From positions 845,001 to 909,000 of the forward strand of contig WPIO01000082.1 in the NCBI GenBank assembly GCA_009760855.2: a stretch of DNA of 64,000 nucleotides. The letters run 5' to 3'. Position 1 is the stretch's first letter. Each line of letters opens with the position of its first letter. Shown here in pieces: positions 1 through 34,409 of the stretch. Made by a program: the position numbers and the translations under genes. The notes beneath the pieces were generated by a model. That model worked only from the letters and a program-made list of their open reading frames with translations, was not told the origin of the DNA and searched no databases. The stretch comes from Cristatella mucedo. Taxonomy: Eukaryota > Bryozoa > Phylactolaemata > Cristatellidae.

Positions 1-2621
1 TTCAGAACAGGTCCCAGATCATTATGGAGCAACATGACGACGCTTCCTTTACTGTCAGTATTTGAGCAGATCTGATCAAAGTCTAAGTATTTTTCCCCGA
101 AACCTCAATCAGGTACGGCTTTAATCAAGGCTCTAGTTACGTAAAGAGAGGATCCCGATTTGGCCCAGGGGTCAAGGTGCCGTCCTTTGACGACGAAGGT
201 CGTGCGCACTCGTACCCTGCGGCATATGAGACATGCCTGCACTGAGATCAAGTTCTCTTAGGGCGCTCGCTACAAAAATGAATGATATTTTCCTTATCCC
301 GAATTAAGTTTGGCCACGGGAAGTAGTTTCTCAGCTCCTAGACCAGGCACCCGAATAGGCAGGCGGTCAACATTCCCTTCAGCAGTAGGCCTCGATTTCT
401 ATACCGTCCCAGTGTCCAACTAGCCGAAATTTGCCGGAAACTCGTTGATTTCCTTAGAGCACGTGCAGCTCGATGTTTAATCTCTGATCGGGAAATTGCG
501 GCAGTACTTGAGCTCACCTACGCGTTGCTGAAGAGGATTTGAATAATAGCTGCAGAGAATGTGCACCGCTTTCAGGTCTTTGGTTTCTGCTCTATGTAGT
601 GCTGTTGCGACGCGACGAGTCACTGCCAGCATTTGGCCGCCATCTGTCCGAGTCTTCTTTCGAACTCTTTACTGTCGTAATTTGCACACTTGTTTACACT
701 TTTTACACAGCATCAGAGCTTGATGTGGCTGAACAGCAGACGTCGGAAGTGATACACGATTCGCAGCTCACTTTCCCTTATTTGTTCCATCGTAGGTAAG
801 CCTCTTCTTTCACTGTACAACGCTCTTTCTTCATGGCCAGTTTTCAATCAACTCGTGTGTGGGAGTACTATCTCTGATAGTCGGATACTCAGGTAAATGC
901 ATACATTTTAAGCAATAACTTTCAAAAACTTCCTTACGAAAAGGCAGCTTCTGCTAGAGGCATACATCCTGGGTCAAGCCAAGCAGCCAAACATGCGTTG
1001 CTTGATCCAGTTTTTGCTCGATGACTTATGACACACAAATTAAGGTAAGGACACGAGCTGGAGATTTTCTTACTCTTATCTTTTTATTCTTTTTTCAATT
1101 TCTCTCTCTCTTTCAGCTCTGTCTCTTGTTTGCTCAATCACTTGCTCTTCTCTCGATCTCTCTCCCCTCTCGCGTGCACGTGTGAGAAGTCACTGTTTGA
1201 TCAAAAAAAATTGCCCGCAAGCACTGTGGTACCGTCAGAACTAGCTAGCCTCATCACGGCAAGCTACGTCTATCTACAGTGATCCACCGAGCTTTCTGCA
1301 TTATACTAAGCTATTTTAAAAAGAAAATCCTGCTGCATTAAAAACCCACCACAAATTTACTGGCTATAGAGAAATACTCATCACCAGCTGCTGATCACTC
1401 TCTAGTACGGAAAAGGAATTCGGAAGGTTGCCGGGGGCTAGAACACAAACATATCTCTAATAATTAAAGTGAGAATGTCCCGTCATGCGGGAAGATGGCC
1501 CACTTCCGTGAAGTGGCAAGGTGGTGCTGAGTTGTCTTCCGTGACGGAACTGCTGTGACTCAAGGAAGCTCTTCCACAGCTGTTCGTAACCATAGAAACT
1601 TGAGGGTTCCGACTGTAGCCCCGGGTTTTTCTTTCCTTAGCAATGCCGAGTCCTAGCATATTTACACTAAAATGTTTGAGCTTTCGATTTCTTTATATCA
1701 GATACTCATTAATTTGATAACAGTATTTTTTATAGTACAATTACCTTTCATAGTGAGGCCAAAGTGGAATTGATCTAATGCACAGAAGGAACCGGACGGG
1801 AGTGTTTGCAGAACCAGCCAGCTCTAGGCTTCCAGCTGCATGCTGGACCACCGGTCATATAGCAAACAACAATTTTGAATGTTTTGCAACAGTTCACCGG
1901 AAACCTGGCCCACCGATCTCACTGCTCCCCCCCTTTGCAAGGATCAGCTGCTGCTACGGCCAAGCCATCTGTCAGGTACGCATTTATTCTCTGGAGCCAA
2001 CCAGCAGGCATTCCATACAGTTTTCTGACGCTGCCAAACCAACGAAAGCCGCAGGGAAAAAAGCCACAATATAAAAGCAAGCGTCAATCAGCACCGATGT
2101 ATTTCGTGCTGCAGCCAAAACAACATTAAAGCCAGACCAAGCGAGTGAAACGAGTCACGGCCGAAGTGCGTCAGCAGATGCAGCAGCTAGCAAACTCCGA
2201 CCGGAGGCCAGCGCCAGCCATGCAGAAGCTTTGTGCTAATTTCATCGTGCTGGCCCTAACCGCTAGCTCGAGTGCTCGTACGGCTCCGGCCAGCCGCCCG
2301 GAGATTTTCATTAAAACAGGCCGTGGCAAAATTAGCTCAATTACACTAAGCGCACCGGCTTCGGAGCAGCGCAGCATGCATATGCTCACACGAGCACGTC
2401 GGCAGGCGGGCGGGCGGCGGGAGGGGGGTGGGGCTGCCATGCCGAAAACGAGCCTAGCCAGCTGTGTAGGCCTAAAGGAGTAAGCCGAACCGTACTCGTT
2501 TGCCAAACAGTGGGGTCCCTCGGCAGCGGCGGGCCACGAGCACGTACGCCGGCTGCAGCAGCAGCCACAGAAGCAGCGGCAGCAGTGCCTACAGCGGTGA
2601 GCCGAGGCTCGCCTAGTCGGC
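1..2621. other. Fascin 3' UTR and downstream flank
   Basis: No coding exon was recognised here. The fascin 3' UTR must start at 2621 and may end near 1.96 kb. The rest looks like unique intergenic DNA, with short ORFs of no recognisable content, a TC-rich patch at 1075-1180 and CAG/CGG-rich sequence at 2400-2600. Confidence 0.5.
1983..1988 (-). terminator. Candidate fascin polyadenylation signal
   Basis: An AATAAA hexamer on the minus strand (TTTATT on plus) lies about 630 nt downstream of the fascin stop codon. No clear GT-rich downstream element was checked, and other AT-rich hexamers lie further on (near 1083, for example), so the 3' end of the mRNA is uncertain. Confidence 0.35.
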
Positions 2622-25725
<23,104 letters not shown>

Positions 25726-26786
25726 CCTTTCGAGCGCGCTAGCGGGCCGCGAAATGATGACCCAGCCGGCGCGGGCGCGCCCATTAGACGCCTGGGTGAC
25801 GCAGTCATGCGGAAGCGACCGGGTCGACCTCTTGGCGGCCTTGGCACCCGCTATGAAGGAGCGTCCTGGACGTAATAGCTGTACAGATTATCGTTGACGT
25901 TTACGCATCCGTTACGACTGGCTCGAGCCAGGGTGTCGCAGTCGCTCTTAGCGGTTTCACACGGTGTTCCACCCGCGGATGTACCGGTGAACTGCGCCGC
26001 CCAATAGGGTCGATCAATAGATTACCGCTACTGTCTTCCTCCTTTTTGCGCTGCCATTTACGCGCTAATAGACCTGCTTAGCCACCACGGCGGCGGCAGC
26101 GGCGGCAGGGGGTGGGGGTGGCGGATGAGATTGGCGGTTGTAGGTGGTGCTGGCGGGCGTCCGACCGGCTCGTCGGCCGGGAGGAGGCAGGGGTGGAGGA
26201 CGGTGGATAGCGTAATGGCGGTGTTGGCAACCGCTGGTAGCCGCCGAAGCGGACGGCCGCCAGGCGGCGAGGCGGGACCCAACGCTAGATTGCGAAATGC
26301 GATCGCGCTGGCCGGCGTCGGCAGAAGCGGATCGAGCCAACGGGAAGTGCGCAAGCCGGTGGGGCGGCAAAGCCGCGCGCACGCGCCGCGAGCGCTCGCA
26401 CGCGGCGCGTCGCCCGCGTGCGCGCGGCTCAGAGATCGGAGCTAATCGCCAGCTCGTCCTACTGGCGCCGCTGTCCCGAGCAGCCTTGCGCATTGCGACG
26501 TGCGCGCGGCTTTCGACGTCGGTACTTCAACAGCTGCGGCTACGAAAACAGTGCAGCGCGTGCGTAGAGCGAGCGGCTCGTGCGGTCGCGCTCGCAGCTG
26601 CCGGTTGCAGCGCCGAGCGCAGCCGCCGCTGGCTGAGCGCCGCCACGACGCCGACAGAGAGGCCTAGCAGCGCTGAGGCGGCGGCACATCCCGGATGACG
26701 CACCGCCGGCGGTAGCTCTCGCGTCGCTCGCCCACGCCTAGGCGCACGCCCTCCCGGATGTAGGCGAACTCATTACCTATTCTAAT

Positions 26787-26797
26787 AAGGGGGGGGG
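26787..26797 (+). repeat. G homopolymer
   Basis: A run of nine or more Gs. A similar run lies at 26862-26872, and others at 3822-3833, 22318, 37037 and 45965-45978. Such runs are prone to sequencing-length errors. Confidence 0.8.
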
Positions 26798-27267
26798 ATA
26801 GTGCCTCAACGCCCGGTGCAGCCATGGGAGTTGCCGACGTCAGGGGACTAGATTTTGGTGCGGGGGGGGGGGCCGAACCTCGACATTCGCTACGCAGGGT
26901 CAAGGCTACGCGTCAGACCCCCACTTAGTACAGAAGTCGATGATGGACGCAGCAAATCGGAAAACTCTGCCCGATCTTCCTATTGCTTTTCCTATTAAAG
27001 ATACCAGAACGAGTAGTGTCAGACCAGTAAAACATTTTGAGCGAAACTTTAAACTTAGCAAGAAGAAAGCTACTCCCTTTGTAGATCAAATCGCTTCGCC
27101 GTGTAAGCATTGCTGAGAGCTGGACTCTCTTCTCAGGAATGCTGACTTGGGTAGAGTTGGGAAGGCGACGTGCTGAATCAGCTAGACTACGTCTGACATT
27201 CATTATTCACGGTTCGTGAATTGCAGTGGCTAGGAGCCGGTTAAGAGATAATCTAAGGCCGAGGCCG

Positions 27268-27379
27268 CATAAAAGCCGACGCCATGCAGTGGGCAGTTAG
27301 TTGTGTTTCCGGAGTTGGTCCAGGCATTGGAGCCAACTTGAGCTCTAGGCCGCGGAGCTGCTGGTGTGCGTCGCGAGGT
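27268..27379 (+). promoter_or_regulatory. Candidate plus-strand core promoter with first exon and donor
   Basis: A TATA-like CATAAAAG at 27268-27275 is followed by an initiator-like CAGTTA at 27294, about 27 nt downstream, which is normal TATA-to-start spacing. A GC-rich stretch then leads to a good splice donor, GCGAG|GTATGT, at 27377/27378. Together these could be the promoter and non-coding first exon of a transcript diverging from fascin, whose start codon is about 1.5 kb away. No downstream coding exon could be linked to it, so this is an inference from motif spacing. Confidence 0.3.
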
Positions 27380-27399
27380 ATGTCATTATCTGCTGTTTA

Positions 27400-29429
27400 G
27401 ATTTTATGGCCGGACATCTTAAGCAATAGTGTGTGAGTTGGGCTTGGAGCTTCGAGCCGGCTTATGGTCTTTGGGTTCCGAAGCATCCGCTGCATCCGGT
27501 GGCTGACGCTGTATACATGTGCCACTTATTGGCTATGGAATAGACTAGTCTGCATTGACTATTTGGATGTTTACGTTCAGGTTGTAAGACGAGAAAAGCC
27601 GGCTGCAACTCTCCGGTTGAAGAACAGCAACAGTCCACGACGCTGAATGTTTCCCAACGGAATCAACATCCGGCACATTGGACCCGCTCTACAAGGCTAC
27701 AAGGCCTCCGCAGCAAGGCGTATCGCTTGCACATGAATATCAAGCCACACAGATACAGGTGCTCTTTATCACTGCCGCACTCTGACGACGTCGGCATGCC
27801 TACGTGTACCGAGGCAGTATCACATTTTGAGATATCTTTTATGCTTAGACTTTTCCCTAAAGCCTTAACACTGAACGCTAAACAGCATACGCTACATCCT
27901 AAACCCAAAACCTCAAAGGCAAAAAGTTAACGATCTAACCACTAAACCCTAAAATGTAAACCCACAAATTTACTACCCTAACTACACCAAAACATCTAAC
28001 CCCAAACCTATAAACCTACAGTCGTCCCTTGTCACTTTGTGTTTCGACTTTCTCGGCTTCACCCTGTAGCGGTTTTCTCAAACATATTCATTGAAAAGTT
28101 GATCGAGGTAGTGAAAATGATACAGCACGCCCTCGCTTGTCTAAGTCAATTATACACCCCTGTATTAAAATTACAATTAAAAATAGTGTACGTATGGACT
28201 GTAGGCCTACGTATTCGAGCACCCCTAAAATCCTTCAATGCCAGGTGCAGCCTCTCGACCACTCCTTGTGTGTGGGCAAGAACTTGCCCCAAAAAAATCG
28301 GGTGTGATGAAACCGAGCCAATAATTGCGTGCTGTTCACTTTTTGGCTATCCTAGTATTATTACATATGCAATAATAATAATAATAGGATATTTATAATG
28401 TCTTCTGTGTCTTATCTCTCTCAGTTTGTCTAATATATTGGGTAATACGAATGTAATGGTGACTAAAGGGGTGTTATTTCATATCCACAGGGCTCTAATA
28501 ATGTTAAAAACCGTATTTAGAGGGTCGCGAATAGTTTTTATATGCTTTAACTACGAAACTATTTGATTTGTAAATAAAGAATCCTACTTCGCGGAAATTC
28601 ACTTACCGAGGTAGAGTCTGGAACTGATTAACCGCGATAAACGAAGGACGACTGTATATTGAAATGTGTTTATATAGCGTGTTAACTGAAGCTGCTTTAA
28701 CGAGGTCCAACCCATGCATGACCAACTCAGGGTAACTTCCTCCGATGCTCATGATGCTCTTTGATGATGACCTTGTCCTCTTCCCTATCTTGCTACGTGG
28801 AGATCTGATCCAATAGAGGCCCAGCGTCATTCTAGAATTGGTTACTGGCTTGCATACGTCAGTGTGCATCTGCTGCCATGGCAGAGCCCTGCCGCAAGGG
28901 ACTTAACAAGCGACTTAGCTCAGCCACTGGCTGGCGAGATTCATCTCGGAGCCACGCTGCTGCGGTTTGGCATGGAGCTTTTTGGCACGTTCGTGTCGTC
29001 AGGCTTTCCAAGTCCAGCGCTCTAGCAACGCGGTAGCGGTGGCACCGCGGCTTGGTCTACTGGTAGTGCAGCCAGATCCGAGAGCGCTGCAACGGCATGT
29101 TCCTAGGAGCGGGCGCAAGTTGGACTCGAGCTACGACTGAGGCAAGCAAGACGTACAAGTTAATGCTGGGCACGGAGTAGGCGATCCCGGCATTGGCACG
29201 GAGAACACCGTGACGCGTTCGCAGTCGCCTGGTCATCCCTCCGGAGCGACCGGGCGACACGCTGCCCTAGAGCGACAAGGGCTGCGAGGAGAATATCTCA
29301 TCCCTCCGAAAAGCGCACTGGCTTTTCGAACTTATTGACAAAGATGGCGGAATGCCAAAGGGGACCTGATTGATGATTTTGACAGCTACAGAGAGACAGG
29401 TATGACGTACGACCTTGAGGTGTGCAGAC
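27400..29429. other. Intergenic, no gene seen
   Basis: This is unique-looking sequence without a recognisable exon. It contains an A/C-rich stretch with repeated CTAAACC-like words at 27870-28020 and a short (AAT)n run at 28370-28386. Confidence 0.5.
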
Positions 29430-30715
29430 TTGAGTCTTTTGCTTGTTTCTCTGGATCTCTTTTGTTGTAGCATTTGATACTATTTATCACGAGATTCTCC
29501 TTGAGCGTCTATCATCTCTCGCCTGGCCATTACTGGCAACTGGTAATGTGCTGCAATGGTTTCAGTCCTATCTCAATGGGAGACTTCAGAGCATTGATGT
29601 CGCGGCAACAGTCATCCAAAGAGCCTCCACAGACCGGGATACCCCATAGCTCTGTACTTGGTCCGATTCTTTTCACGATGTATACTCTCCCTCCTGCTGA
29701 CGTAATCACCAAGCATAATCTAGGCTTTCCATTTTATTCAGACTATCAACAGCTTAACATGTACTTTGACCCCTCCGCACCTTCCAGCACGTTGGAACTG
29801 ATTGAGTCTCTTTGCTGCATGTTATGCAAATATTCTCGCTTGGATGGCAGCAGCCTTTCACCAAATTGAATGACGATAAAACCAGCTTACTAGCGATGGG
29901 AAAACCTTGTGTGACTCAGAACTTGGAAAACCTATGCCTTGAAACGAGCACTACCAGAATATCTTCAGTAGAATCTGCCCGAAATCCGTGTCTTGTTTCA
30001 AAGTGAAATTTCACTAGACACCACATCAGCTCCACAGTCAAGTGTGCCTACTTTCAGCCACACAACATTCCAAAAATGTGGGCCTTTTTATACGAGGATA
30101 TCACATCAAAGTTGTCCATGCATTTTTGACGTCACATTTCGACTTTTGTACGTACTACTCCGAAGTCTTCCAGCCTGCGAAATAGAATAGGCGGGTTAGA
30201 GGTGGTACACAACTCTGCAGCCAGGCTTGTCTAGGTGAATATTAAAAAATTACAGAATTATACCACTTCTCGCCAACAGGAACTGACTACCCATTACGCA
30301 GCGAATCGACTTAAGGATTTTTAGGTTCTTTCATTCTCAGGCTCCAGCCTATTTGTCAGAACTATTCTCTAACCAGCCTTGGCATCATACCAATGGCTCT
30401 TCTGACTAAAACCGCTGATCCATGCCTCGAACCAGCTTCACATCCTTTGGAAACTGTGCCTTTAGTATGCATGGTTCCAAAGCCTGAAACTCACTCTTGA
30501 CTGACGTCACAACATGCTCAGACTTGACGACATTTAAAAAGAAGCCCACACGTATATTTTTCTCATTGCTTGGTTCTTGGGATTTTTCCTTGTGTGCTTA
30601 TGCGTGCTGACACTGCACGTTATCCCTAAGCAATCAACGTGCTTTGCATAATATATAAAGTACTTAGAAATAAATGTAGCTCTTTAGAGGCGCTACATAA
30701 ATGCCTTGTGCCATA
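29430..30715 (+). mobile_element. L2/CR1-like LINE, plus strand, decayed
   Basis: The fragments in order are VAFDTIYHEILLERL (RT motif A), WFQSYLNGRLQSIDV, SVLGPILFTMYTLP and FPFYSDYQQLNMY. The last is the catalytic box with YADD changed to YSDY. LNDDKTSLLAMGKPCVTQN and the C-terminal block at about 30.2-30.55 kb follow, and the 3' end has GCGCTACATAAATG near 30.69 kb. Stops and frameshifts are frequent, so the copy is dead. It is the largest plus-strand copy of the family, in intergenic DNA. Confidence 0.85.
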
Positions 30716-31052
30716 ATTGCCTTAGGTCGAGGAAAAAATTCATTCGCCGTTTTACATTGGATAATTATTAAATTCATCAAATGAATGTACCATTTAATTT
30801 TTATTTAAATCGCTGCATGCGAACTTTTTCCTTAACCTTATATTATCATTTGTATTAAAATCGGCGACCCCAACTTTATTGACAGTGTACACGAAGGAGT
30901 CCTAAACATGGGTATCACATGGGTGACACACGTCGCTTGACGGTACCACCAGTGTATGACAGTCGACCAAAGGCAACAGCCAAAATTCTATGGAATGCCG
31001 GCGTAATCATCAATATCGAGCTGAGAGATATCCATAAAATAAATAAAATACC

Positions 31053-31228
31053 AGCTGATTTAACAGCCTCTATTGTGTAGCGACAGAAGAGCCTTTACGG
31101 GTTTCACCACCGCTTGCAGTGGCAATATAGGATCGCCCACCGCAGGATTCGAACCCACGACCTCGGGACCGAGGTCATGATAAGTAACCGCCTTACATGG
31201 CGTGCCGTTACGGCTCACCATGTGCGAG
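31053..31228 (-). mobile_element. SINE family B, best copy
   Basis: Read on minus, it starts GGTGAGCCGTAACGG and continues CATGTAAGGCGGTTAC, with a perfect B box GGGTTCGAATCC. The core TATTGCCACTGCAAGCGGTG follows, then AAAGGCTCTTCTGTCGCTAC, and the end is GAGGCTGTTAAATCAGCTGG. The head is tRNA-like (Pol III A and B boxes). Confidence 0.82.
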
Positions 31229-33049
31229 ATAGCCATTTTGTCTCGATCGTTCTGCTCCCACTTCTCCGCGACTGCTTTTGAAAAAGCCTCGCTGCTCGGA
31301 TTCAAACTTGTCAGTAGTAGTTTTCGCTTAAGCCTAGGGCTCACCCTCGCTGAATCACTAATTCCGATCGGCAGCGACTGTCTTGAAAGCGACAGGCCCC
31401 GCCAAGAGTTCTTCAAATGAAAGAAACACCTAACGACGAGAGATAGTCTACTCTGGTGGCTACTGCCGATTGTGAGGTGACATTATATGTCATCTTGTTT
31501 AAGCACGGTCAGGTTCTGGACCATTTAATCACCGCCGTCGGAGACAGAAGTAGAAGAAGAAAAAGAGGTCCGATCAGGCTGACGACGGGTGCTGTGTGCG
31601 CCTGCGGCGTCTGCTATTGTAATTAGCGGAGCGCCGACACTAATGCACACGCCTCACCTGTGGCCAATAGTTGAGCCGTTTAAGCCGCACAGCGTCAGGC
31701 CACTAATGCAGATTGTATTTTGCATCGTCTGCTGCGATTGATTGGGCTCCACGTATGTGCCCGTTGAGAGTAATAGAGGAGAGTCTCGTTTACCGTGCGT
31801 GTGCGCCGGCTGTGTCTCCGTGAGACTCCCACTAGGACAGCCGCCGACGGAGCCATTGTCATACAACACAGAGAACAGAGAACAGAGCGTCTGCCAAAGT
31901 GGCAGGAAGAAGCTGCCCTTTGTTTGCAAGACCAAGACGGCTGTGTGGCTGACCTATACTGGGCTGACGGCGCAGATGGGCAAGCAGTTAAGCTAGGTAG
32001 CTAGCGGTTGCTAATAGAATCTCCTTGAGCACTTCGTTGGCCGAGAATACCGCCGAAAAACTCAAGCGCCCGGCATGTTGCAGAACCGTCGCAGGCCCTG
32101 CCTCTTCTGGCATAGGGCTTGATAGTCCGTTCTCGAGTATCCTTGTACCACAAAGTCATCGGTACTCGGAAAAGCATTGACTGAGCCCACCCCACGCGGC
32201 GGCAGGAGATTTTCGCTTCAGGATTTCGATGAGTAAGCCCAGAGAGCTGGGCCTGGACATCGCCAGTGGCTCCCGTCATTTGATCGTTAAAGTTTTTTTA
32301 AAACTCCGATCTCCTTTCGGAATCCTCTTCGTAAGAGCTATGTTCATTTGAATTACTTGTGTGCAGCCCCTGAACTGCTGTTACAAATGCGCTGTAACGG
32401 TTCCTGAATTAAAGTCCTTCGCCACAATAGCAGCTCATGTGGCGGGTGCCAGTTCTCGAAAACGCGCGAGGCAAGCGCTTCAGGGCGTAGCTGGGTCTAG
32501 AGCCTGGGTAGACGCAAGCAGGCGCGCCGGCAATGGCAGAGCACGACAGTATTCAAGAGCACCCATACCTTAATAAAAAATGGTCATTACGCTAAATTGA
32601 AGCGTTATAGTCCATTGCCTCAGAGGGCTATATCTGCACATTAGAAGCCCTAACCACCACTGACTAAACAAAATCTTGGATCGCTTTTCAGACAGTCAAC
32701 ATCCTAGCTTATGATACTCCCTGTTCCTAATTATCATAATTCATGAACCCTTAGCAGTCTCTAGCACTGATTTACTCTGACCTACATATTATGCCCACGT
32801 GTCACTGCCTCTTCCTAAAGTTGAGGCCGAAATCGGCCGGGATTAAATAAAGAATCCAACAACCACCTATGGTATCTATCAACCTTCAGCTTTGCCACTT
32901 CGCCAGGCTCTAACATATATTTTTGTAGAGGATTTCCAGACTGTCGTCTTTACAGCTGTCATTGTAGCCGTTTTTTCTTCATACTCATAACCGACAGCCG
33001 TCATGGCAGCGACCCAGGCTTTAACGCGTCCTCAGAACTCCAGGCTTTT

Positions 33050-33180
33050 ATAGGTCGTGATAGTCCAGCAGGTAAGGTGCACACTCTTCACGATCGAGGT
33101 CGTGGGTTGGAATCCTACAGTGGGCAATCATTTATTACCAACTGCAAGCGGTGGTGATAATCATTAGGGACTCTTGCGAA
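33050..33180 (+). mobile_element. SINE family B copy
   Basis: CAGCAGGTAAGGTGCAC, GAGGTCGTGGGTTGGAATCC, GTGGGCAATCATTTATTACC and AACTGCAAGCGGTGGTGATA match the family B head, B box and core. The copy is immediately followed by another. Confidence 0.8.
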
Positions 33181-33350
33181 GGTGAGCCGTGATGGTAGAC
33201 GATAATGTGGTAACTTTTCACGACCTCGGTCCAGAAGTTGTGGGTTCGAATTCTGCAGTGGGCGATCCTTTATTGCCGCTGCAAACGGTGGCAATAGCAG
33301 TAAAGGCTCTTCTGTCGCTATACAAAAGAGGCTGTCTAATCAGCTAGGAT
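33181..33350 (+). mobile_element. SINE family B copy, in tandem with the previous
   Basis: The head GGTGAGCCGTGATGG, B box GTGGGTTCGAATTC, core CCTTTATTGCCGCTGCAAAC and end AGGCTCTTCTGTCGCTATAC, then GAGGCTGTCTAATCAGCTAG, are all present. A partial repeat of the end (GAGGCTGTTAGACCAGCTAA) follows at about 33366-33386. Confidence 0.85.
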
Positions 33351-34350
33351 TTTTTTCATACAAATGAGGCTGTTAGACCAGCTAATATTGATTTCTTATT
33401 TACTTACTAATGTTCGGAGCACCGGCACTTTACGTCACCAGAGGTATACGAACGCATTAAGCGTCGTCCTATCTTAGGAGATGCCTGCAGTGAACTCAAA
33501 AATTAAAACGCGATTACTAGACACAATGCAAGGAGAAGCAAACCTCCGTGCACCGTTGCACAAGCCATTGCCAAGGCCACTTCTCGCGTTCATCCCTGGC
33601 GTCGTCTCGCCAATCCAGTCTTGTCTACCTTACTTTCAGTTATAGTCTGTGGGGGTGTGGGGCATGCTGGACAGCATCCAGCCGATTTCTTAGCTGAGCA
33701 TGAGCCCAGACTTTTGAAAAGTGAACAATTAATTTTGCTGCGAATCAGACCGAAGAGCGTCAGCCACTTGATTTTACTAAGTATCGATTCTGTAACCAAA
33801 GCATTGCCGGAATCGCACAAAGTTGGTTGACATGCTGGAGCACGAAGATCACAAACTTCAATTACAATTAAAAAATGGTAGATGTAACAGTGGCAAAAAA
33901 ATCACAATCGTTGACTACAGGATGTTCCTCAAGTCGACAAAAATACAAAGAGGAATCGTAAAACCTAAATTTTGAGATAGAATAGCAGTCCTCTCTGTCA
34001 TCACAACTCATCGGCATACGACATGTAGAAACAGCAGGGCATTGCAAATCACTAAAACAATGGATCCTCATCGGGCACCTAATGAGAGTCTGTAGCAGTC
34101 GCGTGGAAGTGGTGGAGACTCCATCGCTGGCAAAGTCAGAGGTAAGTAAAGCTGCTTGTCATGTATCACAGCAGTAGTCCATGACCTCAATCGTTTTCGC
34201 ACCAGCAGTCTCGAAGCAAGTTGAAACAGTCATAGGCTCCACAGCGGTTATAGCAAGTGCAGAAAGAACGACCACTTCGTTCCTTAAATTGTCAGTCAAG
34301 GCTAAGGTACCAGACCCCTAAACTTTAGCTGCCTCCATTCTCATGCACTC

Positions 34351-34409
34351 TGGTAAAATAATGCTGTAAAATAATGCTCTAGTAAAATAATGCTCTAGTA
34401 AAATCATAA
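34351..34409 (+). repeat. Short tandem repeat, about 17 bp x 3
   Basis: Units of the form GTAAAATAATGCTCTA are repeated about three times with small changes. Confidence 0.9.

Noticed and set aside
31060-31416. 118-codon minus-strand ORF
   Set aside because: Its C-terminal half is a family B SINE read through, including the B box, so it is not a gene.
33050-33350. Possible true tRNA genes at the B-box motifs
   Set aside because: The sequences cannot be folded by eye into a full cloverleaf, and they continue into a shared SINE core, so they are tRNA-derived repeats and not tRNA genes.
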